Shown in pieces: positions 15,317 through 23,244 of a stretch of 64,000 nt of DNA. Origin of the DNA: Roseivirga sp. (lineage in GTDB: Bacteria > Bacteroidota > Bacteroidia > Cytophagales > Cyclobacteriaceae); assembly GCA_021404565.1 (NCBI GenBank), contig JAAWWF010000016.1, positions 124,001 to 188,000 of the forward strand, written 5' to 3'. Under the pieces are notes generated by a model. The model did no database searches. It had not been told where the DNA came from and saw only the letters and a list, made by a program, of their open reading frames with translations. The position numbers and the translations under genes were made by a program. Numbering within the stretch: the first letter of the stretch is position 1; each line of letters starts with the position of its first letter.

Positions 15317-17879
15317 GAGCCCCCCCAAGTGGGCACTCGCAGTGCTCCAAAAGGTCTGCCCTTCTGACTTGATAGAGGAGGTGGAGGGCGATTTATACGA
15401 GGCCTATCAATGGCGAAACGCTGAGCGCGGGTCCTCCTATGCTTATCGCAAATACATCTTCGAGGTATTCAGATACCTGCGCTATTACAGAATCAATATT
15501 CAAACTCAAAATAACGGTCTTATGTTACTCAAAAATTATTTTAAAACGGGCTTCCGTTTTTTATGGAAAACCCGGGGCTACTCCAGTCTTAATATCCTGG
15601 GCCTGGCCTTGGGCATTGCTGTCTGCTGGCTTGCCTACATCTTCGTCACTGACGAACACTCCTATGACAGCTTTCATAAAAACAGCGAAAGGATTTATCG
15701 CAATACGGCCTCTATCAAGGCTCAGAGCCGGGAAGATAGCTTTGCCGGATCGTCATATATTATGGGCACCGAATTCCCCGCTAATATTCCGGGGGTTGAG
15801 ATGGGTAGTCGATTCAAAAGCGGCTTTGGTTTGCTCAAACAAGGGGCGGACTATAGCAACCGGAGCTTCCACTATGCCGACCCTGATTTCTTCAAGATCT
15901 TTGATGTGGATTTTGTAACGGGGCAGCCTGGCGATTTTCAACAACCAAACTCAGTAGTAATTTCTGAAAGAATGGCCGAAAGGCTCGGTATTGGAAACGA
16001 TATCACTGATCAGCAGTTAACGCTCAGATTAGGCGGGGAAGATATCTCGTTTGCCATCAGCGGAATCTATAAAACCTTCCCTACCAATTCTTCCATACGC
16101 CCTCATATTCTTATGCCATTCAGTGTTTGGGCCAGTCGCAACGAGAGGCGTCTCACCAATTGGTTCGACATTAACATGAATACATTCTACTTGCTCAACC
16201 CAGAGGTTGATCCCGAAGATGTAGCAGAGAAAATGACTGCTCATCTACTGGCAAATGAAGATTTTGGAGATGATGATGTATCTATGGGTCTCCAGCCCCT
16301 CGAAGATATTCATCTCAACCCGGAGTTCGAAACCGGCAATGGCATCAATGCTCGCGGAGATAACCAAATGGTGCTCATTGTCAGTATAGTAGGAATACTC
16401 TGCCTGCTGATCGCCTGTGTAAATTACTCCACCTTCTCGGTTGGCAATTATATTGTGAGACTCCGTGAAGTGGCCGTTCGCAAAGTTTTCGGGGCTGAGC
16501 GTAAGGCTGTGTTCAAGCAGTTTATCACGGAAGCCTTTATCAGCGCTTTCATTGGTCTCATTTTGTCCGTGGGGCTAATCGCTCTGCTCCTGCCGGGTTT
16601 TGCAGACTACGCCAACAAAAACTACGATATGTCATTAGTCTTTAATGGTCAGATCCTATTGGGCGGATTACTCATTGTAATAGTGGTCACCTTAATATCT
16701 GGTATATATCCTGCATTGGTGCTTTCCGGCTTCAGTACCATCAACGGACTGAAAGGCAAAACGAGGCTGGGCGGAAAAAGCACCATTACCAAGGCCCTGG
16801 TCACCATTCAGTTTGGTATTTCCATCTTCCTGATTGCCGGCACCCTGTCAGTTAACAAGCAACTCAATTACCTATTGGACTTGGATCTTGGTTACTCAGG
16901 AGAGAATCTGGTGCGCATATTCGGGCCTTTTCGAAACCCGGACCTTAGTCTCAGATATAAGCAAGACCTTCTCAGCATACCCGGGGTAACCGAGGTATCT
17001 ATCGCTTCAGGCTATAATGGTACTGAAATGGAGCTGGAAGATGGCAGCACAATAGATGTGCGGCATGCGAGGGTAGATCCTGACTACCTGGAGGTAATGA
17101 GCATCGAATTGCTACAGGGCCGCAACTTCAATCCCGATATGCCAACCGATTTTTCCAACGCCATGCTGGTAAATCAGGCTTTTGTAGATAAGCTAGGCCT
17201 TAAAAACCCCATTGGCTATACCACCAAGTTTAACTATGGAGAAATGAACGGCTCGACCGTTATAGGAGTGGTGGATGACTTTTATTTCAAATCACCTAAG
17301 GGGGATATAGAGCCACTGGTAATGTACATGTCGCCCCAGTTGGTTGTATTTGACCATATGATCAAAATTAACCCGAATACCGAGGGAGTTTTAGAAGATA
17401 TGGAGGAGGTTTATCGCGAACACTTTTCTCCAACTCCCTTTAACTACTCTTTTGTGGAGGATGACATTGCCGCGGACTATGAACTGGAAAACAACATTCG
17501 AATGATATCGAAGGCGGGAGCACTGGTAGCCATTTTCCTTACAGGCCTGGGGCTGATGGGTTTTGTAGGTACACAGATTCGTCAGCGGATGAAGGAGGTA
17601 AGCGTACGCAAAGTTTTAGGGGCAGAACCAGTCCAGATCTTCAACATCTTCTCCGGTCGTTACCTTGTTCTCATCTGTATTGGTTTTGTACTGGGTATGC
17701 CCCCGGCAGTGTGGCTGGTAAAGCAGTGGCTGGCTGACTATGCCAATAATGCAGGCTTTACCTGGGACACGGGTGCCATCACCATGCTGATTATACTTGC
17801 AGTGGCAGCTCTCACCATTGTATCTCAGCTATACCGGGCTATGTTTATCAATCCCGTAGCTTATTTGAAAGAGGAGTGA
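15303..17879 (+). CDS. FtsX/MacB-type ABC transporter permease with N-terminal prefix domain
   Basis: An 858-residue permease. A soluble prefix of about 75 residues (PKWALAVLQKVCPSDLIEEVEGDLYEAY) is followed by a membrane helix near 95-115, a MacB-like periplasmic domain, an FtsX block of three helices (about 355-480), a second helix and periplasmic domain, and a final FtsX block (about 740-850). The repeated REVAVRKVFGAERKAVFKQF and KEVSVRKVLGAEPVQIFNIF are the signature loops. No ATPase gene is adjacent. These permeases are linked to export of or resistance to envelope-active compounds; the substrate is unknown. The start overlaps padR. Confidence 0.9.
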   Translation: MGSFKSPPKWALAVLQKVCPSDLIEEVEGDLYEAYQWRNAERGSSYAYRKYIFEVFRYLRYYRINIQTQNNGLMLLKNYFKTGFRFLWKTRGYSSLNILGLALGIAVCWLAYIFVTDEHSYDSFHKNSERIYRNTASIKAQSREDSFAGSSYIMGTEFPANIPGVEMGSRFKSGFGLLKQGADYSNRSFHYADPDFFKIFDVDFVTGQPGDFQQPNSVVISERMAERLGIGNDITDQQLTLRLGGEDISFAISGIYKTFPTNSSIRPHILMPFSVWASRNERRLTNWFDINMNTFYLLNPEVDPEDVAEKMTAHLLANEDFGDDDVSMGLQPLEDIHLNPEFETGNGINARGDNQMVLIVSIVGILCLLIACVNYSTFSVGNYIVRLREVAVRKVFGAERKAVFKQFITEAFISAFIGLILSVGLIALLLPGFADYANKNYDMSLVFNGQILLGGLLIVIVVTLISGIYPALVLSGFSTINGLKGKTRLGGKSTITKALVTIQFGISIFLIAGTLSVNKQLNYLLDLDLGYSGENLVRIFGPFRNPDLSLRYKQDLLSIPGVTEVSIASGYNGTEMELEDGSTIDVRHARVDPDYLEVMSIELLQGRNFNPDMPTDFSNAMLVNQAFVDKLGLKNPIGYTTKFNYGEMNGSTVIGVVDDFYFKSPKGDIEPLVMYMSPQLVVFDHMIKINPNTEGVLEDMEEVYREHFSPTPFNYSFVEDDIAADYELENNIRMISKAGALVAIFLTGLGLMGFVGTQIRQRMKEVSVRKVLGAEPVQIFNIFSGRYLVLICIGFVLGMPPAVWLVKQWLADYANNAGFTWDTGAITMLIILAVAALTIVSQLYRAMFINPVAYLKEE

Positions 17880-17899
17880 GTAGGGAAAGTAGGAGGCAA

Positions 17900-17935
17900 G
17901 AAGTAAGAGGTAAGAGTTTTCTTACCTCTTACTTC
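17900..17935. terminator. Perfect 16-bp hairpin between convergent genes
   Basis: GAAGTAAGAGGTAAGA at 17900-17915 and its exact reverse complement at 17920-17935 enclose the loop GTTT. It lies between the stop of the FtsX permease (17879) and the stop of the opposite-strand lipoprotein (17944), where a shared terminator is expected. Neither strand has a T-run after the stem, so it is not a classic intrinsic terminator. The arm CTTACCTCTTA recurs in other gaps of the window. Confidence 0.55.
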
Positions 17936-17943
17936 AAAGAGCT

Positions 17944-19329
17944 CTATTCCTTTGTAATATAAACTTCATAAACTGTGCTGATCGGAACAGTCGGATTGGT
18001 CGTGACATTCCAGTTGTACGCATTGGATTTTATTCCTCCATAGAAATACCCCAGCAATACTTTCTCTCCAGTCTTAATTTTGTCAAAGTCATAGATACCA
18101 TAACTGTCATTAAAGAGTAAGTCTTTTGCTGCCGGGGCAACGATAAAATCAGCTTCTGCCCCTAAATAGCCAGGCATAGAGTTGGCATTAAGACTCTCGC
18201 TGGTCACTGCAGTGGTAAGCTCTCTCTTTATCTTCAGTATTTTCTGCGTGAACTGATCTTGTAGCTTAACCGTATCAACGCCCATACCTCCCAGAATGGT
18301 AGTATGCATGGTATTTGACTCTTTGCTATACATTAGTACCGTTGGGGCCGCATAGATGTTCGAAGTCTGAATATAGCTCGAATCTACCTGATATCCCTTT
18401 TGGCTTCCGTCCAGATAGATGGGGTTTCTGAAAGGCAAGAAACCCGGGTAGAAAGTACCTATTGGTGAGGTAAACACACCACCGTATATCGATAGGTTGA
18501 CTGTACCTTGCGCATCTACCACCGCTGGAACCACGACTAAATCCCTTCTTCTGAAATTGGTCTTTGAGTCCACGTAATTGTCTGAGATGTAACGAACCGA
18601 AGTTTTATCAACTGAGATGCTCGAGCTGGTTTCGTTCACTTTAAATACATGAACGGAATCCAGATAAGTCTGAGTGTAGCCTGTAGTATCCGAAGAGTTG
18701 TATTTACCCTCAAAATTCTGTCCCAACACCAAATAGAACTCTTTGTTGGGCATGCGATAAAGCTCACCCCCGGTGGCTTTGACAAAGCCTGACTCATCAT
18801 AAACGATGGCGCTGGACAAAGCAATCTCATCGTTAGTGGTGATAGCGGAGACCAACATTTCCACATCTACTCGGGAAAGGGTATTGTAGGTCTGCCATTC
18901 AGGACTATCAGAGTCGGGATCTATTTCTCCGTAGCCTCCGTTGATGTACAGATACTTTCCTTCCTGAAAGTGCTGCATGTTGGTAGAAGTATACTGCTTA
19001 CGCAGCGTTTCCGGCAGGGCATCTACTGATATAGAGTCGAGCTTATTGGCAGACCAGTCATAGGCATAAATATGCTTATTCGCTTCTTTGTCGGGAAATG
19101 ACTCATCGGCACCTCCCAGGCCGTGAAAACCATTGATTCGCCCGCCAATCAGCAGCCAGTGTGTTTCGGTAGTACCGAGCACAAAAGATTGCAATGCCGG
19201 TAATTTGGTAAGGGTTGTGCTTTCTTCCAAGCTGATAGTGAAATCGGTAGTCGTGGTTTCTTCACTTTGGGTAGTACAGGCGCCAAAGACCACAACAATG
19301 GCCAGTAGTGCAAAAAAATTGCGTTTCAT
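17944..19329 (-). CDS. Lipoprotein with probable beta-propeller fold
   Basis: A 461-residue lipoprotein, lipidated at Cys18 (VVFGAC). The mature protein contains recurring strand pairs of the type THWLLIGGRINGFHG, KYLYINGGYGE, EFYLVLGQNF, NLSIYGGVF, TTILGGMG and LLGYFYGG, spaced about 60 residues, which suggests a kelch-like or related beta-propeller at the cell surface or periplasm. No catalytic motif is seen. The start at 19329 is preferred because it begins the signal peptide MKRNFFALL; the frame is open to 19368, but the extra 13 residues would spoil the signal. Confidence 0.7.
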   Translation of the reverse strand: MKRNFFALLAIVVVFGACTTQSEETTTTDFTISLEESTTLTKLPALQSFVLGTTETHWLLIGGRINGFHGLGGADESFPDKEANKHIYAYDWSANKLDSISVDALPETLRKQYTSTNMQHFQEGKYLYINGGYGEIDPDSDSPEWQTYNTLSRVDVEMLVSAITTNDEIALSSAIVYDESGFVKATGGELYRMPNKEFYLVLGQNFEGKYNSSDTTGYTQTYLDSVHVFKVNETSSSISVDKTSVRYISDNYVDSKTNFRRRDLVVVPAVVDAQGTVNLSIYGGVFTSPIGTFYPGFLPFRNPIYLDGSQKGYQVDSSYIQTSNIYAAPTVLMYSKESNTMHTTILGGMGVDTVKLQDQFTQKILKIKRELTTAVTSESLNANSMPGYLGAEADFIVAPAAKDLLFNDSYGIYDFDKIKTGEKVLLGYFYGGIKSNAYNWNVTTNPTVPISTVYEVYITKE

Positions 19330-19482
19330 GATAAAAAATTTCTTAGTTAAGGCTGATTCTAAGATCAATTTAAACTTTATCAGGGGAATTCCGAAGTCTC
19401 GGGCTATTTTGTATCAGATCACTTCGGCTACTTAAGCTGGTCAGCTATTCCCTATTACGCCACCATTAGCTAAATTTGCGAC

Positions 19483-19848
19483 ATGCAAAATGATCCCGAA
19501 CTGAATGGAAAATACCTTGGCACCATTACCAAGGATTTTGTGCTGGTGGCCGATACCCTAAAAGAAGCTGCGTATCAGGTAAAGAAGAGAGGTTTTTCGG
19601 ATTACCCCATTTTCCCCATCTCCCAAACAGAAATGCCCATTGGGCAGCTACTCATTGGGAGAAGTGAATTGGCTACTGCCTGGAATTACAATATCTCTTA
19701 CCTGGATGAATTTGTGCAACGCAAGTTGGTGGAGCAAGCAGATGATTTTATTGCCGCTTATAAAAATCCGGATGAGTTTTGTTGCCTTTTTGTCGTGGAT
19801 CAGGAGTTTACCAGTTTTATATTCATTCCATACCCGGAAGATGAATAA
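19483..19848 (+). CDS. Conserved hypothetical cytosolic protein
   Basis: A 121-residue protein without signal or membrane segment. It has a compact alpha/beta pattern (KYLGTITKDFVLVADTLKEAAYQVKKRGFSDYPIFPIS, then a helical part and FCCLFVVDQEFTSFIFIPYPEDE). I do not recognise a named family, but composition and conserved-looking core suggest a genuine gene. A small gene on the same strand follows after an intrinsic terminator. Confidence 0.6.
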   Translation: MQNDPELNGKYLGTITKDFVLVADTLKEAAYQVKKRGFSDYPIFPISQTEMPIGQLLIGRSELATAWNYNISYLDEFVQRKLVEQADDFIAAYKNPDEFCCLFVVDQEFTSFIFIPYPEDE

Positions 19849-19878
19849 CTAAATGATCGTTTGCATCGTTCTTTCATT

Positions 19879-19901
19879 AGGTGTTGTAACGACACCTTTT
19901 T
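19879..19901 (+). terminator. Intrinsic terminator after the gene ending at 19848
   Basis: AGGTGTTG (19879-19886) pairs with CGACACCT (19890-19897), loop TAA, with one G-T wobble, and the T-run TTTTTATTT follows. It sits 30 bp after the stop at 19848. Its position argues that the next gene starts after it, at ATG 19913, rather than at the ATG at 19853. Confidence 0.75.
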
Positions 19902-19912
19902 ATTTGAACATT

Positions 19913-20200
19913 ATGCAAGCAGTAGCGGAGGAAAACCGAACCATCGTCAAAGACCTGCTCAGAAAGCTTTCCGAAATGAAAGTGGGTCTTACCTGGCGAA
20001 TCAATAATACATATACAGATGGGTTGAATAACACCGTACTGGAACTTCTGATTTTTGAAGACAAATCTCAAACCGGTCGTATCGCTTTCAGGCTTGAAGA
20101 TGGTAATGTGATCAAATACCATTATAAGGATCTTGAAAAACGCAAGCCCGTCCATATTGTAGATATGCTACTGGATGTTATAGGTTACGAAATGGACTAG
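19913..20200 (+). CDS. Small hypothetical protein
   Basis: About 95 residues, cytosolic, with an N-terminal helix (EENRTIVKDLLRKLSEMK) and a beta-rich rest (LTWRINNTYTDGLNNTVLELLIFED, TGRIAFRLEDGNVIKYHY). The frame is open to an ATG at 19853, but those first 20 codons contain an intrinsic terminator at 19879-19901, so the ATG at 19913 is preferred. I recognise no family. Confidence 0.5.
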   Translation: MQAVAEENRTIVKDLLRKLSEMKVGLTWRINNTYTDGLNNTVLELLIFEDKSQTGRIAFRLEDGNVIKYHYKDLEKRKPVHIVDMLLDVIGYEMD

Positions 20201-20248
20201 CCAGGCGGCTGGTTGATTTGTTATTGGTTATTAGTCCCATAAGACTCC

Positions 20249-21184
20249 CTACACTTTATTTGCACAAACGTAAGCCATTACAAATTCATCGTAAGCCTTT
20301 AGCAGTTTTTTGCAGTTCTCTCCTACTTTCCCTTTCCCTATTGATTGATCATCGAGCTTTATCACCGGCATTACGCGCCTATTGGTACTTGTCATAAATA
20401 CCTCATCAGCTTCCCGCAATTCATCCAGCGTAAAGTCTCTGATCTCCGTTTCAAACATCCCTCCTGCCACTTCGAGCACTTTCATACGACTGATGCCTTT
20501 AAGAATAACATTCTCATTGGTAATCAGTTTATCTCCTTTAAAAAAGAAAATGTTGCTTCTGCTCAGCTCTGTGACCGTGCCCGCTGTATGATAAAGCACA
20601 TCAAAATGTCCGTCTTTTCTCCATTGGGGTAAAAGCTTAACGGCCTGGACATAGCCGGTAGTTTTTGATGTGGGAAAATCACGAGTATAATCGTGAGTCA
20701 TGAGAGTCGTACCCTCATCGTAACATTTCTGAGCATTATTTTCGAGCACATCATTGAGAACGGCCAAATTCGGCTTGCCCGGGGCAAAGCCATCGGGTGT
20801 AACTCCTCCGGTCATCAACAGCTTAATGTAGCCCAGTGGTAAGGCGTTCACCTTTATCAACTCATAAATCACCGACCTGATTTTCTCCCTTGAGAAGGGT
20901 AGCTCCATACCGATGACGGCAGCAGAGTTTTCGAAACGATCCAGATGGTTTTCAAGAAAAACCGGGACTCCCTCAATCACCCGCATAAAATCAAAGATGC
21001 CGTAGCCTCTGAGAATACCCACATCGTCAATGGAAAATTTTATCGCTTCCCTTGGAAGAAACTCTCCGTTATAAAACTGAATTGCCACTTTTGTTCGTTT
21101 AAATGCCTGGCTGTTGCCACTAAGTCCTGAAATATCGTTGAAAGTAAAAATGCTAAAACTTTGTAACTTCTGATCCATAGCCAA
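20249..21184 (-). CDS. Class IV aminotransferase (branched-chain/D-amino acid/ADC lyase family)
   Basis: PLP enzyme of 311 residues as read from 21184. The fold-type IV signatures are visible: FYNGEFLPRE near 37-46, GYGIFDFMRV (60-69), LDRF, the PLP lysine probably Lys174 in SKTTGYVQAV, AGTVTELSRSNIFFFKGD (201-218) and LKGISRMKVLEV. Members interconvert branched-chain or D-amino acids or cleave aminodeoxychorismate; specificity cannot be fixed by eye. The first ~32 residues precede the usual start of the domain, and the ATG lies only 6 bp from the divergent dnaJ-like gene. A GTG at 21088 is an alternative start. Confidence 0.82.
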   Translation of the reverse strand: MAMDQKLQSFSIFTFNDISGLSGNSQAFKRTKVAIQFYNGEFLPREAIKFSIDDVGILRGYGIFDFMRVIEGVPVFLENHLDRFENSAAVIGMELPFSREKIRSVIYELIKVNALPLGYIKLLMTGGVTPDGFAPGKPNLAVLNDVLENNAQKCYDEGTTLMTHDYTRDFPTSKTTGYVQAVKLLPQWRKDGHFDVLYHTAGTVTELSRSNIFFFKGDKLITNENVILKGISRMKVLEVAGGMFETEIRDFTLDELREADEVFMTSTNRRVMPVIKLDDQSIGKGKVGENCKKLLKAYDEFVMAYVCANKV

Positions 21185-21190
21185 GCCGAA

Positions 21191-21982
21191 ATGCCAAGGG
21201 ACTATTACGAGATATTAGGTGTATTAAAAGACGCCAATGCGGAAGACATTAAAAGGGCTTTTCGGCAAAAGGCCAGAAGCCTGCACCCGGATATAAACCA
21301 ATCTCCGGATGCTCTCAGCAGTTTTCAAGAGCTTCAACAAGCTTATGAGGTACTAAAAGATCCTGAGAGAAAGGAAAGATATGATACAGGGGAAGCTTTA
21401 CCTGAGCCAGTTGAGCATGAGCGTTCACAGCCCCAAAGGAGCTATCAATCGGGAGGTGCCTGGAACAGTTTTTCTAAATATGATCCGGAATATGGCTATG
21501 TCGATACTGACTATGCCCATTATAACGGTCTCACCACCTTCGTGGGTATCATTACCTTACTATTTGCCACCACTTTTCTTATCGATTTTCTATTCGCTAC
21601 TGAATCATACAATCAGACTGTGGTTTCTGTGCAAAACAAAGGGCTCATTACCAAAAAACCTGATGATCTCAGCCTTATGATCATTCAAACCTCAGACCTG
21701 CGATTTGAGAAAACTGCTGTTGAAGCAGAGCTGGTTGCAGGAGAGTTCATCGACATAAAAAAAAGCCTGATTTATGGCTTTCTGCAGTTTAAGCGAAGCG
21801 ATGAATCATCTTATCAACGCACTACCTCTATGTCGCTGGTCAACTATGTGCTAGCCATAATAGTGTACATCGCGGCTCTCAATGCCATTCTGAATAAGAA
21901 GCATCAGGAGCGCAAATTCAATGCAGCGATCATCGCTGCATTTTTCAGTGTTATGCTGCTATTCTTTGCTCTTGTTTTTTAA
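21191..21982 (+). CDS. Membrane-anchored J-domain protein
   Basis: A 263-residue protein with an N-terminal J domain (residues 4-66) that includes the HPD motif at 32-34, required to stimulate DnaK ATPase. There is no G/F-rich or zinc-finger region. A membrane helix lies near 114-132 and two more near 220-237 and 246-263, enclosing a domain of about 80 residues that is probably extracytoplasmic. It may recruit DnaK to the membrane. It ends 6 bp from the convergent thiL stop. Confidence 0.85.
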   Translation: MPRDYYEILGVLKDANAEDIKRAFRQKARSLHPDINQSPDALSSFQELQQAYEVLKDPERKERYDTGEALPEPVEHERSQPQRSYQSGGAWNSFSKYDPEYGYVDTDYAHYNGLTTFVGIITLLFATTFLIDFLFATESYNQTVVSVQNKGLITKKPDDLSLMIIQTSDLRFEKTAVEAELVAGEFIDIKKSLIYGFLQFKRSDESSYQRTTSMSLVNYVLAIIVYIAALNAILNKKHQERKFNAAIIAAFFSVMLLFFALVF

Positions 21983-21988
21983 CCCGGA

Positions 21989-23020
21989 TCAGGGCAGGTG
22001 ATTCCAGCCCTGGGCTTGCAAAGGCACCACATTTTCACTCTTGGTTACCATGACATTACCCTTCGACTGCTCCTGTACATAGCCGATGAAATGAATATCG
22101 GGGTGCTTTTCGAGTTTTTCATACTCAGCCTGGCTGATGGTAAAAAGCAGCTCATAATCTTCACCTCCATTGAGCACGCAGGTAATTGGATCCATATTGA
22201 ATTCCACCGCAGTTTCGTAGGTCTGTCGGTCTATGGGTAGCTTATCTTCATAAATGGCAACACCGACACCTGAATTTTGAGCAAGGTGCAGGCATTCAGA
22301 AGCCAGTCCATCTGACACATCGATCATAGCACTCGGTACTATACCCAGGGTGTTCAGCTCATGGATAATATCCATGCGAGCACCGGGCTTTAGCTGACGT
22401 TGCACTATGTATCGATAATCGTCCAGCTTGGGTTGCATTTGCGGATTGGCTAGAAAAGTCTGTTTTTCGCGCTCCAATACCTGTAGTCCTACATAGGCAG
22501 CTCCCAGATCACCGGTAGCACAAATTATGTCGTTTACTTTGGCACCCTTTCGATAGGCCACTTGCTCTTTCGCCACAGTACCCAGGATAGAGATGGAAAT
22601 GACCAGGCCACTTTTAGAGGTAGTGGTATCTCCGCCAACGATGTCAAGGTTATAGTCTTTTGCAGCAGTATTCATTCCCTGATATAGCGCATCAATTGCC
22701 TCCAGCGAAAAGCGATTGCTGATACCCAAAGATACCGTGACCTGCTTTGGGACACCATTCATGGCTGCGATGTCAGATACATTGACCGCAATGGCCTTAT
22801 AGCCCAGGTGAGGCAGGGGTGCGTAGGAAAGATCAAAGTGTATGCCTTCGAGGAGCATATCTGCCGCCAAAAGTCCGTACTCCTCTCCATTGTCCACCAC
22901 TGCTGCATCATCACCAATGCCTTTTACTGTGGACACGTTGGAAGTAGTAATCCCCTTGGCGAGGTGATCAATCAAACCAAACTCTCCTAAATCCGAAAGT
23001 TCTTTTCTCTCTGTAGCCAT
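21989..23020 (-). CDS. thiL: Thiamine-monophosphate kinase
   Basis: ATP-dependent enzyme that makes thiamine diphosphate from thiamine monophosphate. The 343-residue protein has the ThiL/PurM signatures: GEFGLIDHLAKG at the N-terminus, GIGDDAAVVD, ADMLLEGIHFDL, YKAIAVNVSDIAAMNGVP, DIVGGDTTTSKSG, ATGDLGAAYVGLQVL, and MIDVSDGLASECLHLA followed by NGGEDYELLFT. Length and motif order are standard. No other thiamine genes are nearby. Confidence 0.93.
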   Translation of the reverse strand: MATERKELSDLGEFGLIDHLAKGITTSNVSTVKGIGDDAAVVDNGEEYGLLAADMLLEGIHFDLSYAPLPHLGYKAIAVNVSDIAAMNGVPKQVTVSLGISNRFSLEAIDALYQGMNTAAKDYNLDIVGGDTTTSKSGLVISISILGTVAKEQVAYRKGAKVNDIICATGDLGAAYVGLQVLEREKQTFLANPQMQPKLDDYRYIVQRQLKPGARMDIIHELNTLGIVPSAMIDVSDGLASECLHLAQNSGVGVAIYEDKLPIDRQTYETAVEFNMDPITCVLNGGEDYELLFTISQAEYEKLEKHPDIHFIGYVQEQSKGNVMVTKSENVVPLQAQGWNHLP

Positions 23021-23244
23021 CTCTCAATATTTGCTGCAAAGGTAAGGCTTAAGTTCGATGTTTAAAGTGTTGTATTCTGGTAGCAGGCACTGTTCTGTCA
23101 CTGATCTGTAAAATTCATTTATATCATATGCTTTTAATAGGTATTTCATTCGATTGATTCCGCATTTCACATAGTACGCGGCATTGCTATCAATATCGGC
23201 TATATTAGGGCGTTCTGTAAAACAGTTTTCTAACGACCCTATTG

